Part shown: piece after piece, positions 50,967 to 61,830 of the stretch
Position numbering within the stretch: position 1 is the first letter of the stretch
Layout: each line of letters opens with the position of its first letter
Assembly (NCBI GenBank): GCA_963841075.1
Contig: CAWJBA010000021.1
Location: 124,001 to 188,000, forward strand
Direction of reading: 5' to 3'
From: JAIQFF01 sp963841075
Lineage (GTDB): Bacteria; Acidobacteriota; Terriglobia; Terriglobales; Acidobacteriaceae
Length of the DNA stretch: 64,000 nucleotides
Program-made: the position numbers and the translations under genes
Notes under the pieces: model-generated
Seen by the model: only the letters and a program-made list of their open reading frames with translations
Database searches by the model: none
What the model was told of the DNA's origin: nothing

Positions 50967-53432
50967 ATGGAGACCGAGTCCAAATTGAACCGCAAGGTGC
51001 AACTCGCGTTCGGGTCTGCAATTTTGGCCCTGATCGTTGTGGGAATGATCTCCTATCAGAGCATGGCCGGGTCGAGCGAAAGCGGTCGGACCCGCACCGC
51101 CCTTCTCCTTGCAACCATACTTGTCCTCCTGATCAGTGCGCTCGCGGGCTGGAGCCTGCTGCGCCGCACCTCCGGAAGGGGGCGGGCGGAGGAAGCTCTG
51201 CGGGACAGCGAAGAGAAATACCGGATGCTGCTCGACGGAGTCCAGGACTACGCCATCTTCATGCTGGATCCCCAGGGGCAGGTGGTCAGCTGGAACGCCG
51301 GCGCCGAGCGCATCAAAGGCTACACCGCCGAACAGATTATCGGTCACAACTTTTCCTGCTTCTTTTCGCCTGAAGATGTAGAGCGGGGCAGGCCGCAGGA
51401 ACTGCTCCGGATAACGGCCAGCAGCGGGCGTCACGAAGAACAGGGCATGCGCGTGCGCAAAGACGGCTCCCGATTTCTCGAGAATGCCACCTTCGCGGCG
51501 CTGCGCGATCCCGCCGGCAATCTGCGGGGGTTTTCTGAAATCAGCCGCGATCTCAGCGAAAGCAAGGAGTCTGGGGCCAAGTATCGCGGCCTGCTCGAAG
51601 CCGCTCCCGACGCTATGGTGGTGGTGAATCAGGGCGGAGAGATCGTATTGCTCAACGTGCAGGCGGAAAAGCAGTTCGGATACCGGCGCGACGAACTGGT
51701 CGGCCAGAAGGTGAAGAACATCATTCCCGAAGGTTTTGCGGAACGGCTTATCGCCGACGGCACCCGATCGGCCGCCGAAGCACTGGCGCAGCAGATCGGC
51801 ACCGGCATCGAGCTCTCGGGACGGCGCAAGGACGGCAGCGAGTTTCCCATCGAAATCATGCTGAGCCCGCTCGAGAGCGCCGAGGGCATCCTGGTGACGG
51901 CCGCCATTCGCGACATCAGCGTGCGCAAGGACGCGGAAACCCATCTGGCACAGATGGAAGGCCGCTACCGCGGCCTGCTGGAAGCGGCGCCGGACGCCAT
52001 GGTGGTGGTGAAACCAGGGCGGAGAGATCGTTCTGCTGAACGTGCAGGCAGAAAAACAGTTCGGATACCGCCGCGACGAGCTGCTCGGACAGAAGGTGAA
52101 GAACATCATTCCCGAGGGTTTCGCGGAACGCCTGATCGCCGACGGCACCCGCACTCGCGGCCGAAGCGCTGGCGCAGCAGATCGGCACCGGCATCGAACT
52201 GCTCGGGCAAGCGCAAAGACGGCAGCGAGTTTCCCATCGAGATCATGCTGAGCCCGCTCGAAAGCGCCGAGGGCATCCTGGTGACGGCCGCCATTCGCGA
52301 CATCAGCGTGCGCAAGGATGCGGAACGGCATCTGGCGCAGATGGAAGGCCGCTACCGCGGCCTGCTCGAAGCCGCACCTGACGCCATGGTGGTGGTCAAC
52401 CAGGGCGGCGACATCGTGCTGCTGAATGTGCAGGCGGAGAAACAGTTCGGATACAGCCGCGACGAACTGGTCGGCCAGAAGGTGAAGAACATCATTCCCG
52501 AAGGCTTTGCGGAACGGCTGATCGCCGACGCCCTTCGTTCCGCCGAAGACGCGCTGGCGCAGCAGATCGGCACCGGGATCGAACTCACCGGGCGGCATAA
52601 GAACGGCAGCGACTTCCCCATCGAAATCATGCTGAGCCCGCTCGAAAGCGCCGAGGGCATCCTGGTAACGGCGGCCATCCGCGACATCAGCACGCGCAAG
52701 AAAGCCGAAGCGAATCTGCTGCAGAAGGTCGACGAACTAAACCGTTCGAACGAGGAACTGGGTCAATTTGCCTACATTGCCTCGCACGACTTGCAGGAGC
52801 CGCTGCGCATGGTGGCCAGTTACACCCAACTGTTGTCGAGGCGTTACAAGGGAAAGCTCGATGCCGACGCCGATGAATTCATCTCGTTCGCGGTCGACGG
52901 TGCCAGCCGCATGCAGCGCCTGATCCAGGATCTGCTGGCCTATTCGCGTGTGGGCACGAAGGGCAGAGATCTGCTCGACACCTCCAGTGAAGAAGCGTTG
53001 CAGCAGGCGCTGATCAATCTGCGGGGCGCCATCGAAGAAAGCGGCGCGCAGGTCACGCACGATCCCCTGCCCGCCGTAATGGCGGATGAGATGCAGCTGG
53101 TTCAGCTGTTTCAGAACCTGGTGGGCAACGCCATCAAGTACCAGGGACCAGGGATTCCCCAGGTGCACGTCTCCGCCGCTCGAAACGGCGGCAGCAAATG
53201 GACATTCTCGGTGCAGGACAACGGGCTGGGAATCGATTCGCAATACTTTGAAAAGATTTTTGGCATGTTCCAGAGGCTGCACAAGCGCGAAGAGTTCGCC
53301 GGCACCGGCATCGGACTGGCCATCTGCAAGAAGATCGTCGAGCGCCACGGCGGCAGCATCGCGGTCGAGTCACAACCGGGGCAAGGTTCCACATTTCGTT
53401 TTGCCCTGGCGGAAAGCGAGAAGAAATCATGA
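50967..53432 (+). CDS. Multi-PAS sensor histidine kinase with three near-identical PAS units
   Basis: About 821 codons from METESKLNRK. Two helices (about 10-28, 45-62) precede a PAS domain (DGVQDYAIFMLDPQG), then three nearly identical PAS-PAC units of about 128 residues. HisKA has H607 in ASHDLQEPLRMVASY, like Cph1-type kinases, and the HATPase shows NLVGNAIKY, DNGLGID and GTGIGLAICKKIVE. The middle repeat carries three single-base insertions (near 52013, 52155 and 52203), so about 63 residues read out of frame before the frame returns. The stop overlaps the next gene start (ATGA). Confidence 0.88.
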   Translation: METESKLNRKVQLAFGSAILALIVVGMISYQSMAGSSESGRTRTALLLATILVLLISALAGWSLLRRTSGRGRAEEALRDSEEKYRMLLDGVQDYAIFMLDPQGQVVSWNAGAERIKGYTAEQIIGHNFSCFFSPEDVERGRPQELLRITASSGRHEEQGMRVRKDGSRFLENATFAALRDPAGNLRGFSEISRDLSESKESGAKYRGLLEAAPDAMVVVNQGGEIVLLNVQAEKQFGYRRDELVGQKVKNIIPEGFAERLIADGTRSAAEALAQQIGTGIELSGRRKDGSEFPIEIMLSPLESAEGILVTAAIRDISVRKDAETHLAQMEGRYRGLLEAAPDAMVVVKPGRRDRSAERAGRKTVRIPPRRAARTEGEEHHSRGFRGTPDRRRHPHSRPKRWRSRSAPASNCSGKRKDGSEFPIEIMLSPLESAEGILVTAAIRDISVRKDAERHLAQMEGRYRGLLEAAPDAMVVVNQGGDIVLLNVQAEKQFGYSRDELVGQKVKNIIPEGFAERLIADALRSAEDALAQQIGTGIELTGRHKNGSDFPIEIMLSPLESAEGILVTAAIRDISTRKKAEANLLQKVDELNRSNEELGQFAYIASHDLQEPLRMVASYTQLLSRRYKGKLDADADEFISFAVDGASRMQRLIQDLLAYSRVGTKGRDLLDTSSEEALQQALINLRGAIEESGAQVTHDPLPAVMADEMQLVQLFQNLVGNAIKYQGPGIPQVHVSAARNGGSKWTFSVQDNGLGIDSQYFEKIFGMFQRLHKREEFAGTGIGLAICKKIVERHGGSIAVESQPGQGSTFRFALAESEKKS
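51582..52736 (+). repeat. Three tandem ~385-base PAS-coding repeats
   Basis: Units start at 51582, 51966 and 52353 (each beginning TATCGCGGCCTG-like). They are almost identical in DNA and protein (YRGLLEAAPDAMVVV, AEKQFGY, FPIEIMLSPLESAEG). Spacing is 384 and 387 bases; the extra three bases are the indels in unit two. The similarity at DNA level implies recent amplification or gene conversion. Confidence 0.9.
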
Positions 53433-53882
53433 AAACTTTCAGCAGACTACACGCCCATCCAGGTGCTGCTGGTCGAAGACAGTCCCGGCGATGTCCGGCT
53501 CACCCAGGAAGCCTTTCGCGAGGTCAATCCCTCGATTCAGCTGCACGTCGCCAACGACGGCGTGGAGGCCATGGCCTTTCTGAGGAACGAGGGCGCGAAC
53601 GTCGGCGCTCCCCGCCCGGACATGATCCTGCTGGATCTGAACATGCCCAAAATGGATGGCCGCGCAGTTCTGGCTCACATCAAGGAAGATGACCGTTTGA
53701 AAACGATTCCTACCGTGATCCTGACCACCTCCGAGGCGGAAGCCGACATTCTGAAAAGCTACCAGCTCCAGGCCAACTGCTACCTCAGTAAACCGGCGGA
53801 GTTGGACGCCTTCGAGAGCCTGGTGAAAAGCATCAACGAGTTCTGGCTGACACAAGCCAAGTTGCCCCAGCGGCAGAACTGA
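53429..53882 (+). CDS. Single-domain response regulator 1 (Rcp1-like)
   Basis: A CheY-like receiver of about 145 aa: VLLVEDSPGDVRLTQEAF (acidic pocket), DMILLDLNMPKMDG with the phospho-Asp, TTSEAEAD and CYLSKPAE with the conserved Lys. The ATG at 53429 overlaps the kinase stop, but the receiver reads in another frame, so an indel between 53432 and 53460 is likely; otherwise the GTG at 53463 is the start. Rcp1-type regulators pair with Cph1-like kinases, matching the upstream kinase. Confidence 0.82.
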
Positions 53883-53955
53883 CGCACTGGAAATTCGTGG
53901 CTGAAGCAGGGAAAGGTTAAACGCATAAACACAGGACAGCTTTCAGGACCAGAAT

Positions 53956-54402
53956 ATGCCTCTACAGGTTCTCTTGGTCGAAGACAGTCCCGGCGACCTG
54001 CGACTGACGCAGGAGGCCTTCCACGAGGTCAATCCGTTCCTCCAGTTACACCTGGCCAACGACGGCGTGGAAGCCATGGCCTTTTTGCGGCACGAGGGGG
54101 CCCACGTCGACGCCCCCCGTCCGGATCTGATCCTGCTCGATCTGAACCTGCCCAAAATGGATGGCCGCGAAGTTCTGGCCTGGATCAAGAACGACGATGA
54201 ACTGAAAACCATTCCTACCGTGATCCTGACTTCGTCCGAGGCGGAATCGGATGTGGTGAAAAGTTACCGGCTGCAGGCCAATTGCTATCTCAGCAAGCCC
54301 ATGCATTTCGAGGCGTTTCACAGTCTGGTGAAGAGCATCAACGATTTCTGGCTGACCAGGGTCAAGTTACCGACGCCGCGAAAGACAAATGCGGAGGATT
54401 GA
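53956..54402 (+). CDS. Single-domain response regulator 2 (Rcp1-like)
   Basis: A 148-aa receiver, intact in one frame. VLLVEDSPGDLRLTQEAF, phospho-acceptor D62 in LILLDLNLPKMDG, LTSSEAESD and CYLSKPMH are in place. It is a close paralogue of the regulators on either side and shares the C-terminal SLVKSINDFWLTRVKLP extension. No output domain, so it likely relays phosphate or acts by protein contact. Confidence 0.92.
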   Translation: MPLQVLLVEDSPGDLRLTQEAFHEVNPFLQLHLANDGVEAMAFLRHEGAHVDAPRPDLILLDLNLPKMDGREVLAWIKNDDELKTIPTVILTSSEAESDVVKSYRLQANCYLSKPMHFEAFHSLVKSINDFWLTRVKLPTPRKTNAED

Positions 54403-54600
54403 ATCAAGCTGCCGGCCGCAGTCACCGGGATGAAGACTACCGGCCGGAAAGACAGAACCGGGAATCTCCGTTGGCTCGGCCAGACGGGCAACGATCAGGC
54501 TTGGCGCAGCGGCGATTGAAGGCAGGTGGAGCAGATGATTCTGGCTGAGGAGCATCTGGAAGAGTGTGAGCAAATGATGAGAACCATCGGAGAAAACGGT

Positions 54601-55039
54601 ATGCCCATACAGGTTCTACTGGTCGAGGACAGTCCCGGCGATGTCCGGCTGACGCAGGAAGCCTTCCGCGACGCCAACAGCTCGATCAGACTGCACGTGG
54701 CTGCAGACGGCGTGGAGGCCATGGCCTTTCTGAAGCATGAGGGAATCCACGTCGAACGCGCCTCGCCCCGATCTGATTCTGCTGGATTTGAACCTGCCCA
54801 AAATGGATGGCCGCGAGGTTCTGGCTCACATCAAGGAGGATGACAGCCTGAAAACCATCCCCACCGTGATCCTGACCACTTCCGAGGCCGAAGCCGACAT
54901 CGTTAAGAGCTACCAGCTCCAGGCCAACTGTTATCTCACCAAGCCGGTGCAGTTGGACGCGTTCGAGAGCCTGGTGAAAAGCATCAACGATTTCTGGCTG
55001 ACCAAGGTCAAGTTGCCACAGCAGGAGCAAAGCGGATGA
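54601..55039 (+). CDS. Single-domain response regulator 3 (Rcp1-like), one frame break
   Basis: ATG 54601 (GGAGAAAA upstream) opens MPIQVLLVEDSPGDVRLTQEAF. Near 54755 an extra A (GTCGAACGCG where paralogues have GTCGACG) breaks the frame; bridged, LILLDLNLPKMDGREVL, LTTSEAEAD and CYLTKPVQ follow. About 145 aa. The stop overlaps the start of the GGDEF-EAL gene by four bases, indicating translational coupling. Confidence 0.87.
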
Positions 55040-57193
55040 ACAAGAAATCGATGAGGATACTTCTGCTGGTCGAAGACAACCCCGGGGACGCTCGTTTGCT
55101 GCGCGAGATGTTGAACGAACCGGGCACGTCGCCCACCGAATTGACTCATGTGGAGCGGCTGAGTGATGCCGAGAACATCTGTCGGATCATCCGGTTGACA
55201 TTATCCTGCTCGACCTGGGCCTGCCCGACGCCCACGGCCTGGAAGCGGTGCGGCGGGCCCACGCCTTCGCGCCCCGCGTCCCACTGGTGGTGCTCACCGG
55301 CATGGACGACGAGGTCGCTTGCGGCGCAAGCCTTGCAGGAAGGCGCGCAGGACTATCTGATCAAAGGCCAGATCGAGGCCCGCGGGCTGCTGCGGGCGCT
55401 GCGCTACGCCATCGAGCGCAAAACCATGGAAGACGCGTTGTTCGTGGAAAAGGAACGCGCCCAGGTCACGCTCAACTGCATCGGCGATGCCGTGGCCTGC
55501 ACCGACAGCTCGGGAAACATCACCTTCCTCAATCTGGTTGCCGAAAAAATGACGGGCTGGTCGTTGTCCGAGTCGGTTGGCCGACCCATGGAGGAAACTG
55601 TCCGAATCCTGGACGGCGCTAGCCGCGAAAACACCCCGAACCCGATGGATAAGGCGGTAGAGCAAAATCGGACGGTGCATCTGCCCTCGAACTGCATTCT
55701 GGTCCGGCGTGACGGATTTGAAATTCCCATTGAAGACTCGGTCTCGCCCATTCACGATCGTCAAGGGCTGGCGACCGGAGCGGTCATCGTGTTCCGCGAC
55801 GTGAGCGCGGCCCGCGCCATGGCGCGGCAGATTGCCCATTCGGCCGAGCACGACTTTCTGACCGGATTGCCCAATCGCATGCTGCTGAACGACCGGCTGA
55901 GCCAGGCCATCACCCTGGCGCCGCGTCACTCGAAACAGGTCGCGGTGCTGTTTCTGGATCTGGACGGCTTCAAACACATCAACGATTCTCTGGGACATCC
56001 CACCGGCGACAAACTTCTGCAATCCATCGCCAAACGCCTGGTGGATTGCGTGCGCGGCTCGGACACGGTAAGCCGGCAGGGCGGCGATGAATTCGTCGTG
56101 CTGCTCTCCGAAGTGGAACAATCGGAAGACGCTGCCATTACCGCGCGAAGAATGCTGCAGGCCGTGGCCGAAGCGCATTCCATCGACCAGCACGACCTGC
56201 ACGTGACCACCAGCATCGGTGTGAGCGTCTATCCCGACGATGGCCTGGATGCGGAAACGCTGATCAAGAACGCAGACACCGCGATGTATCAGGCCAAGGA
56301 AAACGGGCGCCAGAGCTATCAGTTTTTCAAGCCTGCCATGAACGTGCGAGCGGTGGAGCGGCAAGCCATCGAGGAAAGCCTGCGGCGTGCCCTCGACCGG
56401 CAGGAATTCGCGGTGCAGTACCAGCCCAAGGTCGATCTGAGGACGGGAGCGATCACCGGCGCGGAGGCGCTGCTGCGTTGGACGCATCCGATTCGAGGGC
56501 TGGTTTCGCCGGCGCAGTTTATTCCAGTGGCGGAAGACTGCGGCCTTATTCTGCCCATCGGCAAGTGGGTACTGCGCGAGGCGTGCCATCAGGCTCGGTC
56601 CTGGGTGGATGTTGGCCTGCCTCTGCTCCACGATGGCGGTGAATATTTCGGCCATGGAGTTTCGAGCCGAGGGTTTTCTTGAAGGCGTGTTCACCATCCT
56701 AAAGGACACCGGCCTGGATCCGGAGTTTCTTGAACTGGAGTTGACGGAGAGCGTTCTCATGAAGCACGCCGGATCCAGCGAAGCTATCCTGAAGACCCTG
56801 CGTGCCAGAGGAGTACAGCTGGCGGTCGATGACTTCGGCACCGGTTATTCCAGCTTGAGTTATCTGCGAAAGTTCCCCATCGATGCGCTCAAGATCGACC
56901 AGTCATTCGTCCGCCAGATCACCACCGCCCCGGACGAGACCAGTATCGTGACCGCGGTCATCAGCATGGGCCGAAGCCTTAAGCTGCGGGTCATTGCCGA
57001 GGGCGTGGAAACACCGGAAGAGCTGGCATTCCTTCAGGCCCACGAATGTGACGAAGCACAAGGCTACTATTTCAGCCGGCCGGTGCTCCCGCTGCAATTT
57101 GCCAAAATGCTGCGAACTCAATCTGAGAAGTCTCCAGTCCCAACTTTCGATGTCTTTTCCCGCGCCGCGCGTGCCGCATCGAGCGAAGGCTGA
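55036..57193 (+). CDS. REC-PAS-GGDEF-EAL bifunctional c-di-GMP enzyme (three frame breaks)
   Basis: The receiver starts ILLLVEDNPGDARLLREML and reads across breaks near 55185 and 55310 (LPDAHGLEAVRRA, VVLTGMDDE, AQDYLIKGQ). A PAS domain follows (about 55480-55810). The GGDEF domain has HDFLTGLPNR and the intact GGDEF motif (about 56080). The EAL domain has EALLRW and, after a break near 56625, DDFGTGYSSLSYLRKFPIDALKIDQSF and EGVET. Both catalytic motifs are intact, so it could make and degrade c-di-GMP. About 718 aa. It ends the phosphorelay operon that follows the PilZ gene. Confidence 0.9.
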
Positions 57194-57384
57194 CCGCTCG
57201 ACTCCTGGTTGGTTGTAGCCCTCTCGATGAGCCCGCCGCGGCCGTACCCCTGGCTTCCTAAGACTCCGAAAACGCAGGTTCGACCCGATGCAGAGCATCT
57301 GGAGGCCCTACGGTAAAACTTTGTAAAGCACCGAATTAAGCGGGATTCACGATGTAAATTATTAGAGACGGGGCTTGCACAAAT

Positions 57385-58632
57385 ATGGACGGGGCACAAC
57401 AAAAACTAGCGGTATTTGCATTTAGCCTGGCGATTGTCACCGGCCCGCGGCTGATTCCCGCCTGCCTGGCAATGCCATTCGAGCCGCAGGCTCAAGAAGC
57501 GGCCCCCGCGAATGCGCCCGCAAGACACATCGGAGCGATCAAGGCGATCGCCGGCAATGTCATCACTCTCACCCCGGACTCAGGTCCTGAGATCGCAGTT
57601 TCGGTCGAGGCCAACACCCGCATCGTGCGCATTGCGCCGGGAGAAAAGACCCTGAAGAACGCGACGCCGGTCCTGTTGCAGGATCTGCAGGTGGGCGACC
57701 GGATTCTGGCCGCTGGTAAGGCTTCTGACGATGCCAAAGCCCTGAGCGCGGCTTCGATCGTGGTCATGAAGCAGTCCGACGTGGAAGCGCGCAAGCAGGA
57801 AGATCGCCAGGATTGGCAGAAGCGCGGGCTTGGCGGACTGGTGAAAGCAGCCGATCCGGCAGCGGGAACAGCCACCATTTCTGTCAGCGGCTTCGGCGGA
57901 GTCAAGACGATTGTTGTCCACGCTTCCAAGGACACCGTGATTCGCCGCTACGCTCCGGATTCGATGAAATTCGACGATGCCAAGGCCAGCACTTTGCAGG
58001 AGATTCAGCCCGGCGACCAATTGCGCGCGCGCGGCAATCGCAATGCTGACGGAACGGAATTGGCAGCGGAAGAAATCGTTACCGGAAGCTTTCGCAACGT
58101 AGCCGGAACGGTCAATTCGGTAGACGCCAGCGCCGGGACCATGAACATTCAGGATCTCTTGAGCAAAAAGCTGGTGCAGATAAAAGTTACGCCGGAATCG
58201 CAACTTCACCAGTTGCCGCCCGAGATGGCGCAACGAATCGCGATGCGGCTGAAAGCCGCGATGATGGGAGCGGCCGGCGGACCTGCGGCTACGAGTGCGA
58301 CATCCGCAGCAGCTCCGCCCGGCAACAGCGGAGGCCCGCAAACTGGCGGAGCCCCACCCGCCGGCGGAATGGGTGGCATGCGTTCGGGCGGAGCGCCTGA
58401 TTTTCAGCAGATGCTGAGCCGCATGCCCACCGTTGCTTTAACCGATCTGCATAAAGGCGACGCGGTGATGATCGTGGCCACGCAAGGCACGCCATCGGGC
58501 GGAGCCACGGCGATCACATTGCTCAGCGGCGTGGAACCGATTCTGCAAGCGGCTCCCAGCGGAAGCCAGGCCATGATGTTGTCGCCCTGGAGCTTGGGCG
58601 CGCCAGCCGGTGGAGATAGCTTAGGTCAGTGA
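57385..58632 (+). CDS. DUF5666-domain secreted protein
   Basis: A 415-aa exported protein with signal-like N-terminus (hydrophobic 8-28) and repeated small beta-barrel units of the DUF5666 type: IGAIKAIAGNVITLTPDSG, GGLVKAADPAAGTATISVSGFGG and NVAGTVNSVDASAGTMNIQD. A Gly/Pro/Ala-rich linker (about 305-340) precedes the last unit. The domain is common in Acidobacteriota and of unknown function. It lies 86 bases upstream of the TonB receptor and may be co-expressed. Confidence 0.82.
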   Translation: MDGAQQKLAVFAFSLAIVTGPRLIPACLAMPFEPQAQEAAPANAPARHIGAIKAIAGNVITLTPDSGPEIAVSVEANTRIVRIAPGEKTLKNATPVLLQDLQVGDRILAAGKASDDAKALSAASIVVMKQSDVEARKQEDRQDWQKRGLGGLVKAADPAAGTATISVSGFGGVKTIVVHASKDTVIRRYAPDSMKFDDAKASTLQEIQPGDQLRARGNRNADGTELAAEEIVTGSFRNVAGTVNSVDASAGTMNIQDLLSKKLVQIKVTPESQLHQLPPEMAQRIAMRLKAAMMGAAGGPAATSATSAAAPPGNSGGPQTGGAPPAGGMGGMRSGGAPDFQQMLSRMPTVALTDLHKGDAVMIVATQGTPSGGATAITLLSGVEPILQAAPSGSQAMMLSPWSLGAPAGGDSLGQ

Positions 58633-58718
58633 GGCTTGGGGGCGGTGTTGGAGGCGATACCTTCACTACCTTGAATGAAGTTTCTCGGAGTTCGGAGTTT
58701 TAAGGAATTGGATGGGGA

Positions 58719-61711
58719 ATGAAATTCGATAAATACGCCGGCTTTGCAGTCATATTGTTTTCAATATTGCTCTTCACGAATCTATCGCTGGCCCAGGCGG
58801 TCTCGGGAGCTCTGCGGGGACAAGTCACAGACCCGTCCGGAGCCGCGATCACGGGCGCCAGCGTGGTGATGACGCCGCCCGCCGGCTCTCCGGTGACGAC
58901 CCAGACCAATTCGCAGGGGGTTTACGAGTTCAAGGCACTGCCACCGGGAAACTACACGTTGAACGTAATTGCGCAGGGGTTCACCGTATATGAGAACGAC
59001 AATGTAACCATCGCCGGCCAGCCTCTGCGATTGAATGTTCAACTCGCTATCGCGGTACAGGAGCAGAAGATTCAAGTCTCTGACACCGCCCCGACAGTAG
59101 ACGTGAATCCAGCCAACAATGCCGGCGCCATCGTTCTTTCGGGAAAGGAACTCGAGGCTCTGCCCGACGATCCCGACGAGTTGCAGTCCGATCTCGAAGC
59201 TCTTGCCGGCCCCTCCGCCGGACCGAATGGCGGACAGATGTACATCGACGGGTTTACCGCCGGCCAGCTTCCGCCCAAGTCGTCCATTCGGGAGATACGG
59301 ATCAATCAGAATCCGTTTTCTTCGGAATACGACAAGCTAGGCTATGGCCGGATCGAAATCTTCACCAAGCCAGGCACGGACAAATATCATGGACAGCTTT
59401 ACGTCAGCGGAAATGATTCCGCCTTTAACGCGCCGAATCCCTTCGCCGGTCCCGAGCCGGGTTACGATTCGACGCAGTACAACGGAAACATCGGCGGCCC
59501 CTTGGGCAAGAAAGCGTCGTTTTTTTTCAATATAGAGCGCAGAAATATCAACGATCTTGCCGCCATCAACGCCATCACCCTCGATCCCACTGACAACACC
59601 AGCGTGATTCCCTTTACCGAGGCTGTTCCCAATCCGAGTACGCGCACCAACCTCAGCCCGCGCCTGGATTACCAGATCAGCAAGAACAACACGCTAACCG
59701 CGCGCTACCAGTATTTCCGCGACACTCAAACCAATGACGGGATCGGCCAGTTCAACCTTGCACCCCAGGCTTACGACGCGGAATCCACCGAGCACACAGT
59801 ACAGATCAGCGACACCCAGATTTTCGGTGCGAAAATCGTGAATGAAACGCGCTTCCAGTATCTGCGCGAGAACGACAGCCAGATTCCTGTCAGCACAACA
59901 CCGGGAGTGAATGTATTGGGTGCATTCACCAGCGGCGGCAACAACCGGGGCACCATCACTGATCATGAAGACCACTACGAACTGCAAAACTACACGTCGG
60001 TAGTCCATGGCAGCCACATTTTAAAGTTTGGCGGACGTCTGCGGGCGCTTCGCGATGCCAGCTTTTCCCAGTCCGGATTCAACGGCACATTTATTTTTTC
60101 TTCCCTCGATTCGCCGCAGGACACGCCCACGAATCCTAATTGCGACATCGGCGCCAATCCTGCAACTCCCTGCCCTATCTCTTATCAATACGCCGTACAG
60201 CAACTGGCGGTCCCGGGCGGAACGCCGTTTGCGACCCAACTCTCGTTCACCAGCGGCCTGCCCACCGCCAACGTTACGACTTACGACGCCGGCTTGTACG
60301 CCCAGGATGACTGGCGCTTGCGGCCGAATATCACACTCAGCGCGGGCTTGCGCTTTGAGACCCAGAACGATATTCACGATCACGGCGACTGGGCGCCCCG
60401 GCTGGGGATTGCGTGGGGAGTCGGCGGCAAGAGTGCGGCGCCGAAGGTTGTGCTGCGCGGCGGCTTCGGAATTTTCTACGATCGATTCCAGTCCGAACAG
60501 CTGCTGCAGGCGGAACGGTTGAACGGCGTTACCCAGCAGCAGTTCGTCATCAATAATCCCACCTGCTTCCCCGGGCTGGGCATGCCGGTTGTGCTCTCGA
60601 CTTGCGGCACCGCCAGTGCTGCGACGCCGACGATCTACGAGATCGATCCCAGACTGCACGCACCTTATACGATCCAATCGGCGATCAGCGCCGAGCGGCA
60701 GCTTACGAAGTCTGCGACTCTGTCGCTTACCTATCTGAATTCCCGCGGCTTCGATCAACTGCTCACCATCAACGCCAATGCCCCGTTTCCCGGAACTCCC
60801 GGCAGCACCACTCGTCCCGCTACCCGGCGAGGGAAATATCTACCGCTACGTGTCCGAGGGTAATTTCTCGCAGAACCAGCTCATCGTAAACAGTAACGTG
60901 CGCCTGGGAACCAAGGTGCAGGTGTTTGGCTTCTATACGCTGAATTACGCCAATAGCGACACTTCAGGGGTCTCGAGCTTCCCTTCAAATTCCTACACTA
61001 TCAGCCAGGACTATGGCCGCGGGACGTTCGACGTTCGCCATCGCCTCTTTTTTGGCGGCACCATCGGCTTGCCGTACGCCTTTCGGCTCAGCCCGTTCAT
61101 GGTCGCGAGTTCCGGATCGCCGTTCAACATTACGTCTCCGAATGACCTGAATGGCGATTCGGTATTCAACGATCGCCCGGGCTTTATTTCTACGGCGAAG
61201 TGCGCCACTACGACCATCAGCCCGACCGACGCGAATGTCTACTGCACCGCCCTGGGGACCTTCGACGCACGGCCGGATCTGGCTGCAACTCCGGAAAGAA
61301 CTTCTTCCCATCAACTACGGCACCAGCGAAGCCCACTTCACCCTGAACCTGCGCTTGACCAAGACCTTCGGATTCGGTCCAAAAACGAAAGGCGCTACAT
61401 CCGGTCAGGGACCCGGAGGCCCGGGCGGTCCGGGCGGCGGTGGTGGTTCGCGAGGGGGAGGCGGAGGTCCGCGCGGCCCGCTTTTCGGCGGGGGTGGCGG
61501 GCCGCCGGGAATGTCAGCGGGTTCGGACCGGCGCTACAGCCTTACCCTCGGAGTTTCGGTCCGCAACGTCCTTAACAACGTGAATCTGGCGAATCCCAGC
61601 GGGATTCTCGGCTCTCCGTTCTTCAATACGGCCAACGGGTTGCAGGGTGGACCTTTCTCCACTGGCGCGGCCAACCGCCGGCTCGATCTGCAGGCAACGT
61701 TCAGCTTCTGA
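58719..61711 (+). CDS. Oar-like TonB-dependent outer-membrane receptor (two frame breaks)
   Basis: A signal peptide (cleavage after SLAQA) precedes a carboxypeptidase-regulatory-like beta-sandwich (GALRGQVTDPSGAAITGASVVM, YEFKALPPGNYTL), a plug domain (IREIRINQNPFSSEYDKLGYGRIEIFTKPG, quoted in part) and a long beta-barrel. Breaks near 60820 and 61290 are bridged by SEGNFSQNQLIVN and LPINYGTSEAHFTLNLRLTKTF. A Gly-rich insertion (61411-61512) lies before the last strands, and the protein ends RRLDLQATFSF with the terminal Phe of outer-membrane proteins. About 997 aa; substrate unknown. Confidence 0.88.
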
Positions 61712-61830
61712 TCTGGCGTGGTCTTACATTGCCCCGGAAGCTCAAATTGAAGGCATCTGCGGGCAATTTTTTCGTCTGCGGATGAATTGGCCGCTTCAAG
61801 ATGCATCTCATTTATCTGAAGCGGACACCG

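Noticed and set aside
50841..52598. 585-codon open frame on the minus strand across the PAS repeats
   Set aside because: It is antisense to a kinase with clear PAS, HisKA and HATPase motifs; GC-rich third positions keep the complementary frame open and the protein shows no domain.
55294..56841. 515-codon minus-strand frame
   Set aside because: Antisense to the GGDEF-EAL gene whose catalytic motifs are intact; His/Arg/Gln-rich composition typical of shadow frames.
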